This document shows, piece after piece, positions 1 through 8,063 of a stretch of DNA of 41,239 nucleotides. A program made the position numbers and the translations under genes. The DNA is from Candidatus Sabulitectum sp. (GTDB lineage Bacteria; Fermentibacterota; Fermentibacteria; Fermentibacterales; JCC-6): assembly GCA_023139045.1 (NCBI GenBank), contig JAGLOJ010000003.1, positions 1 to 41,239 on the forward strand. The letters are read 5' to 3'. The first letter of the stretch is position 1. Every line of letters begins with the position of its first letter. The notes beneath the pieces are model-generated. The model was not told the DNA's origin. It did no database searches and saw nothing but the letters and a program-made list of their open reading frames with translations.

Positions 1-211
1 TGCTACTTTTGTCGGAGGCGTCAATAATCAACAATCTCTTTTTGATTCATTGAAACACCCCCTTCTGCAATTCGCTATTCTTCTACTTCGCCAGACTATA
101 GCAAACTTTTTCAACAGGAACCAATGCTGTGAGTATTGAGAGATGAGCAGGATTTGATCTGTGCTGTTATTGCAATTACCGGTCTTTCGCTGGTTCACGG
201 GTTTCTCTAAT

Positions 212-571
212 TTACCAGACAGTATCGTCTCCGGTATAACCATCTTTTCTTTCACTGCTCCAGCAGATCACCACTGCGGTTTCTGTTGTGTTGTTCTCGA
301 AGGTGTGCCTGATTCCTTCGGGAATGGTGAGAATTGACGGCATGGCTGCAGAGAGAGTTGCGCTTCCATCCTTCTGTTTTACGGTGACGGTTCCTGAAAG
401 CACCAGTATCTGCTCGTTGCGGGCGGGATGGGTGTGGTTGCCCCTGGTGCATCCTGGTTCTATCGAAAAGGCGTGGCAGTTGGTTATGTCTCCCGTGCTT
501 ACTAAGTGTTCAAAGGGGTTTACAACAAAACCCCTGTTGTCTCTGTGATCGTTGAGAATCTGATTGCTCAT
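212..571 (-). CDS. Cupin-domain protein
   Basis: Small single-domain cupin of 119 residues. The core shows the metal-binding cupin pattern: a histidine-rich stretch GNHTHPARNEQILVLSG followed by a second beta-barrel half with PEGIRHTFEN, so a divalent metal is probably bound by the His/Glu set. The frame is open further upstream to 658, but ATG at 571 is preceded by GGAGGCAGA at ideal spacing, so I place the start there; the upstream extension would run through the arsR control region. It is divergent from arsR, with about 120 bp between starts. Substrate unknown: similar small cupins act as sugar-nucleotide isomerases, dioxygenases or binding proteins. The fold is reasonably sure, the function is not. 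Bases 1-211 downstream hold no gene I can support. Confidence 0.8.
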   Translation of the reverse strand: MSNQILNDHRDNRGFVVNPFEHLVSTGDITNCHAFSIEPGCTRGNHTHPARNEQILVLSGTVTVKQKDGSATLSAAMPSILTIPEGIRHTFENNTTETAVVICWSSERKDGYTGDDTVW

Positions 572-654
572 TCTGCCTCCGTTCATTGATACAGCGATAC
601 AGGATATTCTGCCGGATTCCCATTGTGTGTGCAAGTGGTGCTTGTTTTGTTTAT

Positions 655-682
655 GCATATTTGCATATATTTACAAACATGC
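655..682 (+). promoter_or_regulatory. Probable ArsR operator / promoter of the ars-like operon
   Basis: Imperfect inverted repeat with arms GCATATTTG (655-663) and CAAACATGC (674-682), matching at 8 of 9 positions around a 10-base AT-rich spacer. This is the size and form of ArsR/SmtB-family operators. It overlaps a possible promoter, TTGTTT at 642-647 and TATATT at 666-671 with an 18-base spacer, and ends just before the arsR ribosome-binding site GGAAGG (683-688). Autorepression of the downstream operon is the natural inference; an effect on the divergent cupin gene is possible. Confidence 0.65.
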
Positions 683-694
683 GGAAGGATGATT

Positions 695-1033
695 ATGAAA
701 CACGATGAAATGCAGTTTTACATGAAACGAGCGGAGACGCTGAAGGCTCTTGCCAACCCGTACAGAATGTGGATGGTGGAGAAACTTGCTGAAGGTGAGC
801 TGTGTGTGTGTGAATTCAACAAGGCTCTCGATCTTGATTACTCCACTATATCACGGCATCTGTCCGTTCTTCGGAAGGCCGGAATTGTTGAGTACAGAAA
901 AAGCGGAAAACAAGTTTACTACAGTATGCGAACTCCCTGCATTCTCGGATTCCTCAGTTGCTTTGACGAGGTAATAAAAATGAATATCAAACAGGAAACT
1001 GAATATCTGATCAGTCGGGAAAGGGTAGAATGA
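695..1033 (+). CDS. arsR: ArsR-family metalloregulator
   Basis: Winged-helix repressor of 112 residues. The helix-turn-helix region (DYSTISRHLSVLRKAGIVEYRKSGKQVYY) is classic ArsR/SmtB. The motif ELCVCEF matches the ELCVCDL As(III)/Sb(III)-binding site in helix 3 of plasmid-type ArsR, so arsenite-type thiophilic oxyanions are the likely inducers. Start ATG 695 is chosen because GGAAGG lies 6 bases upstream; an ATG at 689 is too close. The stop overlaps the permease start by four bases (ATGA), implying translational coupling. Expected role: release of the operator at 655-682 when metal binds, turning on the permease and the small thioredoxin. The exact inducer is inferred. Confidence 0.88.
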   Translation: MKHDEMQFYMKRAETLKALANPYRMWMVEKLAEGELCVCEFNKALDLDYSTISRHLSVLRKAGIVEYRKSGKQVYYSMRTPCILGFLSCFDEVIKMNIKQETEYLISRERVE

Positions 1034-2325
1034 ACTGGAAAAAGGAATGGAAAGTCCTGGCCTGGATAGTTGGAATATTTCTGGGCATTTACTTCCTGCC
1101 TGTAGGGAAGGACAGGTTCGATTACTCAGTACTGGAAGCCCTTGAACTGGCCAAGTGGTACGCCCGGGAGCATGTGCTGCTGTGTCTGATGCCCGCCTTT
1201 TTCATTGCCGGGGCAATCGGAGTATTTGTAAGCCAGGGTTCGGTTATGAAGTATCTCGGAGCCGGTGCCAGGAAGACAGTAGCATACACCGTTGCTTCAG
1301 TATCCGGTTCGATTCTGGCGGTGTGCTCGTGTACAGTTCTTCCGTTGTTTGCAGGCATATACAGGATGGGTGCAGGGCTGGGACCGGCTACTGCCTTCCT
1401 GTACGCCGGACCTGCCATCAATGTGCTGGCAATAATTCTGACTGCGCGTATTCTGGGAGTGGAGCTTGGGGTTGCCAGAGCTGTTGGAGCGGTGATTTTC
1501 AGTATTGTAATAGGGCTGTTGATGCATCTGATCTTCCGAAAAGATGAAGCGAAAAGAAAGATTGTTGTTCCACTGGTATCCACTGAAGACGGGGGAAGGC
1601 CCCTGTGGAAGAATGCACTTTTCTTCTTCATTCTTGTCGCCATCATGGTTACTGCAACCTGGGGCGGGTGTAATTGTTCAGACAGTTTCCAGAATACTGT
1701 TTATGGTATGAAGGAACCAATTCTGTCTGTTCTTTCTGTTGCCCTGGGAGTTGTTCTGGTGCTGTGGATGAGGGTGAGGGTATGGAAAATTATTGCTCTT
1801 GCCGTACCCGTTGTACTGACTTCACTCCTGATACCCGGAGGGATTACCATTCCATTCGTTGTTGGAATGCTGGGTCTTTCTGTGATTCTTGCAAGCGGTG
1901 GCGGAGAAGGGGCAGATTGGTTTGAGGCCACCTTCGGTTTCGCGAGACAGATTCTTCCGTTGCTGCTCGCAGGTGTATTTATTGCCGGCCTGCTTCTGGG
2001 CCGTGTGGGTTATGAAGGTCTTATTCCCTCGTCATGGATCGAGGCTGCAGTTGGCGGAAACTCCCTGAGGGCAAATCTCTTTGCTTCATTCGCCGGAGCA
2101 TTCATGTACTTTGCAACGCTTACTGAAATACCAATACTTCAGGGGCTTATCGGCAGCGGAATGGGCAAGGGGCCAGCGCTTGCACTGCTGCTGGCAGGAC
2201 CGGCACTGAGTCTGCCGAACATGCTTGTTATCAGAAGTGTTATGGGAACAAAGAAAACCGTTGCTTTCGTTGCTCTGGTTGTTGTTATGGCCACGGCGAG
2301 TGGTCTGCTTTTCGGTTTGATTTAG
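1030..2325 (+). CDS. ArsP/YraQ-type permease (DUF318, SO_0444-like)
   Basis: Polytopic inner-membrane permease of 431 residues with about ten hydrophobic segments arranged as two related halves. Each half carries a conserved small-residue/Pro motif: VCSCTVLPLFAG followed by FLYAGPAINVLAI in the first, FATLTEIPILQG followed by LLLAGPALSLPNM in the second, as in the PF03773 family. Members export methylated or trivalent arsenicals (ArsP) or other metals; the CSC cysteines and a GGCNC motif near residue 215 are candidate metal ligands. It overlaps arsR by four bases and is followed 13 bases later by a mini-thioredoxin, a frequent trio. Substrate specificity cannot be told from sequence; arsenic is inferred from the regulator. 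Confidence 0.85.
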   Translation: MNWKKEWKVLAWIVGIFLGIYFLPVGKDRFDYSVLEALELAKWYAREHVLLCLMPAFFIAGAIGVFVSQGSVMKYLGAGARKTVAYTVASVSGSILAVCSCTVLPLFAGIYRMGAGLGPATAFLYAGPAINVLAIILTARILGVELGVARAVGAVIFSIVIGLLMHLIFRKDEAKRKIVVPLVSTEDGGRPLWKNALFFFILVAIMVTATWGGCNCSDSFQNTVYGMKEPILSVLSVALGVVLVLWMRVRVWKIIALAVPVVLTSLLIPGGITIPFVVGMLGLSVILASGGGEGADWFEATFGFARQILPLLLAGVFIAGLLLGRVGYEGLIPSSWIEAAVGGNSLRANLFASFAGAFMYFATLTEIPILQGLIGSGMGKGPALALLLAGPALSLPNMLVIRSVMGTKKTVAFVALVVVMATASGLLFGLI

Positions 2326-2338
2326 AAGGAGAAAAAAT

Positions 2339-2572
2339 ATGATGAAGATACAGGTACTGGGTACAGGATGTCCGAAATGCCGGAAGATGGCCGAAGTGGC
2401 GGAAGACGCTGCTCTTGAACTGAATATCGAATACGAACTTGAGAAGGTAACAGACCTGAATCAGATCATGAGCTTCGGTGTAATGATGACACCGGCTCTG
2501 GCTGTTGACGGGGTTGTGAAAGTCACCGGTAAAGTACCGTCATCCGATGAAATTAAGAAGATGCTCAGTTGA
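2339..2572 (+). CDS. Small thioredoxin-like redox-active disulfide protein
   Basis: Cytoplasmic protein of 77 residues with the glutaredoxin/thioredoxin-like fold of the archaeal MTH895 type ('redox-active disulfide protein 2'). The active-site motif GCPKC is at residues 10-14, and the cis-proline region MMTPALAVDG is present. AGAAGGAG precedes the ATG at 2339 at about 7 bases; ATG 2342 is an alternative. As last gene of the arsR-permease operon it is likely to shuttle electrons or metal to the permease, or to repair thiols during metal stress. Family assignment is firm; partner and role are inferred from context. Confidence 0.85.
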   Translation: MMKIQVLGTGCPKCRKMAEVAEDAALELNIEYELEKVTDLNQIMSFGVMMTPALAVDGVVKVTGKVPSSDEIKKMLS

Positions 2573-2578
2573 TCAAAT

Positions 2579-2601
2579 GGTGGGAGCTGATTGCTCCCGC
2601 C
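2579..2601. terminator. Hairpin between convergent genes (weak terminator)
   Basis: Arms GGTGGGAGC and GCTCCCGCC pair over 9 positions (one G-T wobble) around the loop TGATT, exactly between the convergent ends of the thioredoxin gene and the secreted-protein gene. There is no T-tract on either strand, so it is at best an atypical bidirectional terminator or mRNA-end stabiliser. Confidence 0.35.
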
Positions 2602-2614
2602 GGATTCCACTTGC

Positions 2615-3130
2615 TTAAAGAAGAACAGTGATTCGTACGTTTAAACTTCTGTCTTTCAGGTTCAATCTGATTAAGTAGATACCATCTGAAAGGTCTGCCG
2701 GACTGAATTCATTCATACCTCTGTTCATCATTGTTTCGCCGGTACTGAATACGGATCGTCCGGACAGGTCATAAACGGTAAGATCAGCTGTCCACTCCAG
2801 ATTAATCCATTCGGAATCTTCTCCTGTATCGAGTATGCTGGAAACAAGTGATCCCTCCGGTTGATAGCCGAAGGTTTTCCACCAGGTTATGTTGAAGCTG
2901 TAAAGAGAACCGGCAAACAGCTCAACCTTCCCATCACCTGTCAGGTCTGCTGCCGAAATGATACCGGGAGCTTCGGCAAATTCCATTGCACTGGAGCTCA
3001 TGAACGAGTCTGTCCATGAAGAGACGGGACCGGTTTCTCCGGCTCCTCCGGACCAGTCTGTTTGATCTGCGGAATCTGCAAGCAGTGCGGATACGAAGTA
3101 TGCAAGAAGTAAAATTACTGACAATTTCAT
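2615..3130 (-). CDS. Secreted protein with FG-GAP-like repeat and sorting-type C-terminal domain, probably shrunken
   Basis: Protein of 171 residues with a cleavable signal peptide (MKLSVILLLAYFVSALLA). After it come a DWSGGAGETGPVSSW segment, one FG-GAP/VCBS-like unit (AADLTGDGKVELFAGSLYSF), and a C-terminal domain (LTVYDLSGRSVF ... DGIYLIRL) resembling type IX secretion/Por sorting domains. Start ATG 3130 has GGAGG about 10 bases upstream; the longer open frame to 3298 has no such support. I would expect several repeats and a longer middle in such proteins; here the frame passes abruptly from WINLEWTAD into the sorting domain, which suggests an in-frame internal deletion. Likely exported to the cell surface. 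No enzymatic function is visible. Confidence 0.65.
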   Translation of the reverse strand: MKLSVILLLAYFVSALLADSADQTDWSGGAGETGPVSSWTDSFMSSSAMEFAEAPGIISAADLTGDGKVELFAGSLYSFNITWWKTFGYQPEGSLVSSILDTGEDSEWINLEWTADLTVYDLSGRSVFSTGETMMNRGMNEFSPADLSDGIYLIRLNLKDRSLNVRITVLL

Positions 3131-3131
3131 G

Positions 3132-3425
3132 TTACTGAGCCCCTCCGATGATGGTAAGAAGCTTGCCGGCAACCGGATCGTCGCTGGAAGCCCTGAGAAG
3201 GTAAATTCCATGAGGAAGCGGATCAATTGTGAATTGAAGAGTGTTTTCACCATACTGCAACTCATTCGTGCCCAGGTTTTGTGTAAGCCTTCCGTCAAGT
3301 GAGTACGGAAATATATTGAGCACTCCTGAATGGCTGGAAATTATGTTGATACAGATGCTGGAAGAAGCAGGATTTGTGAGAATGTGGACGGCGAGATTAT
3401 TCTCTGCATTGCTGTTGTGTGATAT
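3132..3425 (-). pseudogene. Remnant of a secreted protein: sorting-type C-terminal domain only
   Basis: Reading right to left, the frame is open from 3533 to the stop at 3132-3134 and ends in a convincing sorting-type C-terminal domain: ILTNPASSSICINI, then LNIFPYSLDGRLTQ, then DPLPHGIYLLRASS. There is no ATG and no signal peptide in the open stretch; the only usual start is a GTG at 3323 in the middle of the domain. Sequence upstream of about 3425 loses resemblance to a secreted protein, and a TAG stands at 3534-3536. I read this as the 3' end of a deleted gene lying immediately ahead of the next minus-strand gene, whose start is two bases beyond its stop. The left boundary is sure, the right boundary approximate. 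Confidence 0.6.
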
Positions 3426-3636
3426 GCCGGAGGTATACGGCGACAGAAAAGCATACAGATATCCGATAAGATAAGTATAAATAGTTGGGAATACAATCCG
3501 GACCGGAAAAGTTTCACGATACTGCGATTCCTGCTATTTTGTGAGTATGTTCGTATTTGTCGGGGTCATCATGGAACAATTTTGTGCTTCGGAATAGTAT
3601 AGTAGCCATACAGGTAGTCTTATCAGGAAAGCGAAA

Positions 3637-4842
3637 GTGTGGTGTTCAATGAAGTATCTGATGGCGGGATTGATTCTCGCATTCAGCGGTTTTTCATCCG
3701 AGTTTATGCAGATGACCCCTGTGGGAGATGAGTGTATTCCAGTCAGTGTAGCCCTTACCGGTTGCCTTGAAGCATCAGATGCGTTGGATCAGCTGGAGTT
3801 TGACATTGATTTTTCGGGGATACTCGAGACAGCAGATCAGGAAGATGGCTACGCCCATGCACGATGTGTACTCTCCGGAAGAATCGGCAACTACACACTT
3901 TCTGTGAATGTTGAAGGAGCCGAAGAAGAGATGCTGCTGAAGAGGGAGTATTCCGGTGCATCCTGGGAATCGCTCATCCACAGGTTTGCAGACGAGTTTG
4001 TCTATCTGCTTTCCGGAGAACAGGGAATAGCATCTACACAGGTAGCTTTCATTTCCAGAAACAACGGAGTGTATTCTCTCAAGGCTCAATCGCTCGACTC
4101 CCGGGCACCCCAGGTGGTTATCACCGATGACGAAGTTATTACTACTCCCGCATGGAGCCCCGATGGCGGGGATATTGCGTTCACTTCGTACAGAAATGGC
4201 CTTGGAGATATCTATCTTTATTCGTTTGAGAATTCCTCGGCACGCAGAATTATTACCGGGGGATTGAACACCTCCCCGGCATGGACTCCTGATTTCAGAT
4301 ACATTGCATTCACCAGAAGCATCGGCGGTAATTCGGATATCTACAGATTCGATAGAGCATCGGGAGATGTTCAGAGGCTTACTGCGAGGGGATCAATTGA
4401 AACATCTGCATCATTTTCACCAACAGGGCAGCAGATGATTCTTACCAGCGACAGAGTTGGCTACCCTCAGCTTTACATAATGGATTCGGCAGGAGGTACT
4501 GCGGAAAGAGCCGGATTTGCCCACGGTTACTGCGACGGCCCTTCATGGTCGCCATCCGGGAACAGAATTGCTTACTGTGCCAGATCCAATGGTAATTTTC
4601 ATATCTTTGTAATGAATACAGACGGAACGGACATCAGACAGGTCACTACAGAGGGTACCCTGAATGAGGATCCGGTATGGTCTCCAACCGGTGGCCATCT
4701 GGCTTTCTCAAGTGACAGGAATGGAGTAAGATCAATCTATCTGCTTGAATTGAACAAACTAACTGTGTACAGGCTGTCCAGCAGCAGCGAGAGCTACTGC
4801 GCAACATGGTCACCTGTTACCATTCAGGGAGGAATTCAGTGA
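3637..4842 (+). CDS. tolB: TolB-like periplasmic beta-propeller protein
   Basis: Protein of 401 residues: hydrophobic export signal (MAGLILAFSGFSS), a TolB-type N-terminal domain to about residue 135, then successive WD40-like TolB beta-propeller blades with repeating signatures such as PAWSPDGGDIAFTSYRNG, PAWTPDFRYIAFTRS, PSWSPSGNRIAYCARS and PVWSPTGGHLAFSSDRNG. TolB works in the periplasm with Pal and the Tol motor in outer-membrane constriction. GTG 3637 is favoured by AGGAAA six bases upstream; ATG 3649 is the alternative and leaves the signal peptide intact. The stop overlaps the GTG start of pal. No tolQ, tolR or tolA is in the window. Confidence 0.87.
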   Translation: MWCSMKYLMAGLILAFSGFSSEFMQMTPVGDECIPVSVALTGCLEASDALDQLEFDIDFSGILETADQEDGYAHARCVLSGRIGNYTLSVNVEGAEEEMLLKREYSGASWESLIHRFADEFVYLLSGEQGIASTQVAFISRNNGVYSLKAQSLDSRAPQVVITDDEVITTPAWSPDGGDIAFTSYRNGLGDIYLYSFENSSARRIITGGLNTSPAWTPDFRYIAFTRSIGGNSDIYRFDRASGDVQRLTARGSIETSASFSPTGQQMILTSDRVGYPQLYIMDSAGGTAERAGFAHGYCDGPSWSPSGNRIAYCARSNGNFHIFVMNTDGTDIRQVTTEGTLNEDPVWSPTGGHLAFSSDRNGVRSIYLLELNKLTVYRLSSSSESYCATWSPVTIQGGIQ

Positions 4843-5369
4843 AAAAAACAGCACTGGTTTTCATGTGCTGCCTGATCGCCGGTCTCGTTTCCGGCTGCAG
4901 GCCCGATGACACAAATGGTGATTCCGATACTGATCCGGATTCTCTTGCATTTATTGAGGACGACACTTTGGATACAGGTGTCTGGGTGGATGATACAGTG
5001 GTTACATATGCCGACCGGCTTGCAGAGCATCAGTTGATTCTGAACGATGTTTTTTTTGATTACAACTCTGAGAATCTTTCTCCTGAAATGCTCCAGATTC
5101 TCATGTCTGATGCAGACTATGTCATGAATAATCAGGGTTTCCGACTGTTGATCGAAGGGCATTGTGATGCAAGGGGAACCATTGATTACAACCTCGCCCT
5201 GGGCGAGAGAAGAGCTCAGTCTGTGTACGATTATCTGTCAAACTACGGTATACCTGTATCAAGAATTGAAACCGTAAGTTACGGCAAGGAACGGCCTTTT
5301 GTCTCAGGTGATGATGACTGGGCACTTTCCCAGAACAGACGCGTTCATCTGCGCGTTCTGCCGGAGTAA
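4839..5369 (+). CDS. pal: Peptidoglycan-associated lipoprotein Pal
   Basis: Outer-membrane lipoprotein of 176 residues. The signal ends in lipobox LVSGC with the acylated cysteine at residue 20. An acidic linker follows, then an OmpA-like peptidoglycan-binding domain from about residue 70 with VFFDYNSENLSP, IEGHCDARGTIDYNLALGERRA and SQNRRVHLRV, all conserved in Pal. Start is GTG 4839, overlapping the tolB stop, with GGAGGAA just upstream; the open frame continues further upstream into tolB but without signals. Sits between tolB and cpoB, as in Proteobacteria, so the assignment is firm. Binds peptidoglycan and TolB to anchor the outer membrane during division. Confidence 0.93.
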   Translation: MKKTALVFMCCLIAGLVSGCRPDDTNGDSDTDPDSLAFIEDDTLDTGVWVDDTVVTYADRLAEHQLILNDVFFDYNSENLSPEMLQILMSDADYVMNNQGFRLLIEGHCDARGTIDYNLALGERRAQSVYDYLSNYGIPVSRIETVSYGKERPFVSGDDDWALSQNRRVHLRVLPE

Positions 5370-5372
5370 GCC

Positions 5373-6038
5373 ATGAAATTGCTTATGCTGCCGGTAACAG
5401 CGGTACTTCTGCTCACTGCATGCTGGGGGGGGCAGTGGGTTCACTCCCCTGGGCGAGTTGAAGATATTGATGAAAGAACCGTGGAGATTACCCGTATGCT
5501 TGATTCCCTCCGGGATGTTTCAGAACAGAATGAGATTCTGCTCAGAGCGATACAGGCTCAGGCCGGTATGAGAGGCGGAGATCAGGCACAGAATCTTCTG
5601 GAGCTGACTGACCAGCTTGAGAGGATGCTTAACTTAACAGGTTCTTCCCGGTCAACTGAAACACCGGCTGGTGTGCAGATTGCCTATGATGAGGCTTTCA
5701 GTCAGTATCAGCAGGGAGGTTATTCTGTAGCTGCCGATGGTTTTTATGAAGTTGCCCTGGGAAATCCTGATGCCGATGTAGCCGATGATGCACTTTACTA
5801 TCTGGCTCTCTGCCACCAGAGTCTTGGAGAGACCCACAGAGCTATCGAAGAGCTGGCTGCTGTTTACTACAAGTATCCAATGTCGGAGAAGGCAGCCCCT
5901 GCTCTAGCCAGGGCTGCGGCAATTTACAGTGCCAATTCGGCCGTAGCAGAGATGCACAGACTGGAGACTGTTATTCTGGAAAGCTATCCCAACAGCGAGG
6001 AAGCTCGCCTCATCGCCGGTAGAAGGGGTGTGCAGTAA
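5373..6038 (+). CDS. cpoB: CpoB/YbgF-like TPR lipoprotein of the Tol-Pal system
   Basis: Protein of 221 residues starting with a lipoprotein signal (lipobox LLTAC, cysteine 17). A predicted coiled coil follows at roughly residues 30-85 (heptad-like ITRMLDSLRDVSEQNEILLRA), then two to three TPR units (AYDEAFSQYQQGGYSVAADGFYE, DALYYLALCHQSLGETHRAIEE). Coiled coil plus TPR is the CpoB/YbgF architecture. It starts three bases after pal. The usual CpoB is a soluble periplasmic protein; here a lipid anchor is predicted, which is a difference worth noting. In Proteobacteria CpoB coordinates peptidoglycan synthesis with Tol constriction; the same role is inferred here from position. Confidence 0.83.
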   Translation: MKLLMLPVTAVLLLTACWGGQWVHSPGRVEDIDERTVEITRMLDSLRDVSEQNEILLRAIQAQAGMRGGDQAQNLLELTDQLERMLNLTGSSRSTETPAGVQIAYDEAFSQYQQGGYSVAADGFYEVALGNPDADVADDALYYLALCHQSLGETHRAIEELAAVYYKYPMSEKAAPALARAAAIYSANSAVAEMHRLETVILESYPNSEEARLIAGRRGVQ

Positions 6039-6132
6039 GTTCTGGAATCAGCTTACTTGGCATTCGGAAGAGAATTCAAGCATAATACCGGGCTGAAGTT
6101 GATATTTGATTCCCCATTGGGGGTTCTTGTAA

Positions 6133-6162
6133 TTGTCAGTCGCACAGCTGGTTGCATATTTT
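6133..6162 (+). promoter_or_regulatory. Possible promoter for tig-clpP-clpX
   Basis: TTGTCA at 6133-6138 and TATTTT at 6157-6162 are separated by 18 bases, about 55 bases before the tig start. A short CCCC/GGGG hairpin lies just upstream near 6113-6125. Only the box matches support it. Confidence 0.4.
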
Positions 6163-6217
6163 ACAGTCAGTAGCGGCCGTGTTGCGTTTTCGTAACTGTA
6201 CAGAAAAAGAGGAGAGA

Positions 6218-7477
6218 ATGGCCTACGAACTGATAAAAGAAGATGGAAACAAAAGAGTTGTCCAGTTCACCATGGATGCTTCCGACCTTAAAAAAGTATT
6301 CAGGAAAGTAAAAAGAGATATTTCCAAAGAGGTCAGCATCAAGGGCTTCCGTCCAGGTCATGTTCCTGATAGCATTATTGAAAAGAAATTTGGTAACATC
6401 ATACTCTCAGAAGTTGCAGAGAATGCCCACAAGCAGCTTACTGAAGGTCTTTTTGACAAGTTCGACTGGGTTCTTTCCGACAATGATCCTGAATTTGAGA
6501 ATGTACTTCCTGTAGAGGGCGAAGACTATACCTATTCTGTGACTTACCATATTTTCCAGACACCTGAACCGGTGAACTACAAAGAGATCAAGCTTTCAGT
6601 TCCCACCTACGACCATGAAAAGGCTGTTGAGGAAACAATCGATCATATCCGCAAGCAGTTTGTGAGTTTTGACGAGACCGATCAGCTTTCCGCAGAAGGT
6701 GATTTTGTTTTTCTTACTTATCCTTATCCTGATGGGAAGGAAGATTCCGAACCCAAAGAGCTGACTGCTGTTATAGGTCAGAATGCCATGGGTCCCGGCT
6801 TCGATGAGATTATCACCGGTGTGAAAGCAGGCGATGTCTTCACAATGCAGATGAAGGTTGAAAAGGGAGATGATCCCGGTCTTAAGGATCCCGTACATAC
6901 ATTTACCGTTAAGGAAGTCAGGGTGCATTCCCTTCCTGATCTGAATGACGAGTTTGCCACAAAGGCAGGTGGCTTCGAAACAATGGAAGAATTCCGTCAG
7001 AAGGTACGCGATGATGTAACTGCCCGGTTTGATTCGGAAATGAAAAGCTTCACCGAAAGACAGGCCATTGATAACATACTTGACAGCAATGTGTTTGATG
7101 TCCCCAGGTTTATGGTGGAAAATCTCACCCAGGATTATGTAAGCCGTCTTGAAGATGAAGATTCCACTGAAGAAACAAAAAAAGCTGCAGGTGAGATGGC
7201 TGAAAGAAAAGTTAGAGAATTCCTTATCCTTCGAGAGATAGCTATCCGTGAAAGCCTTGAGGTATCCGAGGAGGAGATTGACCAGGCTCTTGCCACCGGT
7301 GACAGCAGGTCCTCATCTCTGGACAGGAACAGGAACGAAAAGGCATTGGAATTTGTTTTAAACTCAGCACTGATTGAAGAGAAGGTTCAGGAAGAAGATT
7401 CACAGAAGCCCGACACTGTTTCGTGGAAATGGGTGTCTGTTGATCCTTCTGAAGCAAGTGACGAAGGAGAGGAATAA
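6218..7477 (+). CDS. tig: Trigger factor (ribosome-associated chaperone)
   Basis: Protein of 419 residues with all three trigger-factor domains. The N-terminal ribosome-binding domain carries the signature GFRPGHVP near residues 45-52 (GFRxGxxP). The middle FKBP-type prolyl isomerase domain runs about residues 150-240 ([27 protein letters not shown] ... [13 protein letters not shown]). The C-terminal helical chaperone domain follows. Start ATG 6218 is preceded by GAGGAGA; the upstream extension to 6152 lacks a ribosome-binding site. The stop TAATG overlaps the clpP start, giving the widespread tig-clpP-clpX order. Binds the ribosome exit tunnel through L23 and shields nascent chains. Confidence 0.96.
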   Translation: MAYELIKEDGNKRVVQFTMDASDLKKVFRKVKRDISKEVSIKGFRPGHVPDSIIEKKFGNIILSEVAENAHKQLTEGLFDKFDWVLSDNDPEFENVLPVEGEDYTYSVTYHIFQTPEPVNYKEIKLSVPTYDHEKAVEETIDHIRKQFVSFDETDQLSAEGDFVFLTYPYPDGKEDSEPKELTAVIGQNAMGPGFDEIITGVKAGDVFTMQMKVEKGDDPGLKDPVHTFTVKEVRVHSLPDLNDEFATKAGGFETMEEFRQKVRDDVTARFDSEMKSFTERQAIDNILDSNVFDVPRFMVENLTQDYVSRLEDEDSTEETKKAAGEMAERKVREFLILREIAIRESLEVSEEEIDQALATGDSRSSSLDRNRNEKALEFVLNSALIEEKVQEEDSQKPDTVSWKWVSVDPSEASDEGEE

Positions 7478-8061
7478 TGCCTGTAATTCCCTTTGTAGTA
7501 GAGAGAGAAGGCAATTCGGAGAGATCATATGATATCTACTCAAGGCTCCTGAAAGATCGTATCATCTTTATAGCAGACACCATTACCGCTCAGACTGCAA
7601 GTGTTGTTGTTGCACAGCTTCTTTTCCTTGAAGGGCAGGACACAAAGCGCGATATCAACATGTACATTCACAGCCCGGGAGGCTCCGTGTCTGCCGGTCT
7701 GGCCATATACGATACCATGGAGTTTATCAAACCTGATATTTCCACCTTCTGTATGGGGAGTGCCGCTTCAATGGCCTCTGTGCTTCTTGCAGCAGGCGCA
7801 AAGGGTAAGAGAAGTATTCTGCCCCATGCCAGAGTCATGATTCACCAGCCAAGCGGCGGTGCCCGTGGACAGTCTGCTGACATCCAGATTGAAGCAAGAG
7901 AGATTCTTAAAATTCGAGAGCAGATGGACAAGATTCTGGCTTATCATACCGGTCAGGATGTTGAGAAGATTAACGTTGACAGTGATCGTAATTTCTGGAT
8001 GGATGCACAGGAAGCGTTGGATTACGGAATTGTTGACAATATTTTGACGAATCGAGACTGA
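7477..8061 (+). CDS. clpP: ATP-dependent Clp protease proteolytic subunit
   Basis: Serine protease of 194 residues, the normal length for ClpP. The catalytic triad is visible: Ser98 in GSAASMA, His123 in MIHQP, Asp170 in the DSDRNFWM segment. [18 protein letters not shown] forms the oxyanion-hole strand region. The start ATG shares one base with the trigger-factor stop (TAATG). ClpP assembles two heptameric rings and degrades proteins fed by ClpX, encoded two bases downstream. A short N-terminal propeptide may be removed ([11 protein letters not shown]). Confidence 0.97.
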   Translation: MPVIPFVVEREGNSERSYDIYSRLLKDRIIFIADTITAQTASVVVAQLLFLEGQDTKRDINMYIHSPGGSVSAGLAIYDTMEFIKPDISTFCMGSAASMASVLLAAGAKGKRSILPHARVMIHQPSGGARGQSADIQIEAREILKIREQMDKILAYHTGQDVEKINVDSDRNFWMDAQEALDYGIVDNILTNRD

Positions 8062-8063
8062 AA

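Noticed and set aside
28-255. Minus-strand open frame of 75 codons
   Set aside because: No ribosome-binding site, overlaps the end of the cupin gene in another frame, and composition is unlike a protein. Bases 1-211 are left without a gene.
1122-1646. 174-codon minus-strand frame opposite the permease
   Set aside because: Shadow of a membrane-protein gene; no start signals and no recognisable domain.
6110-6126. Short CCCC/GGGG hairpin before tig as a terminator for cpoB
   Set aside because: Only four to five pairs and no T-tract.
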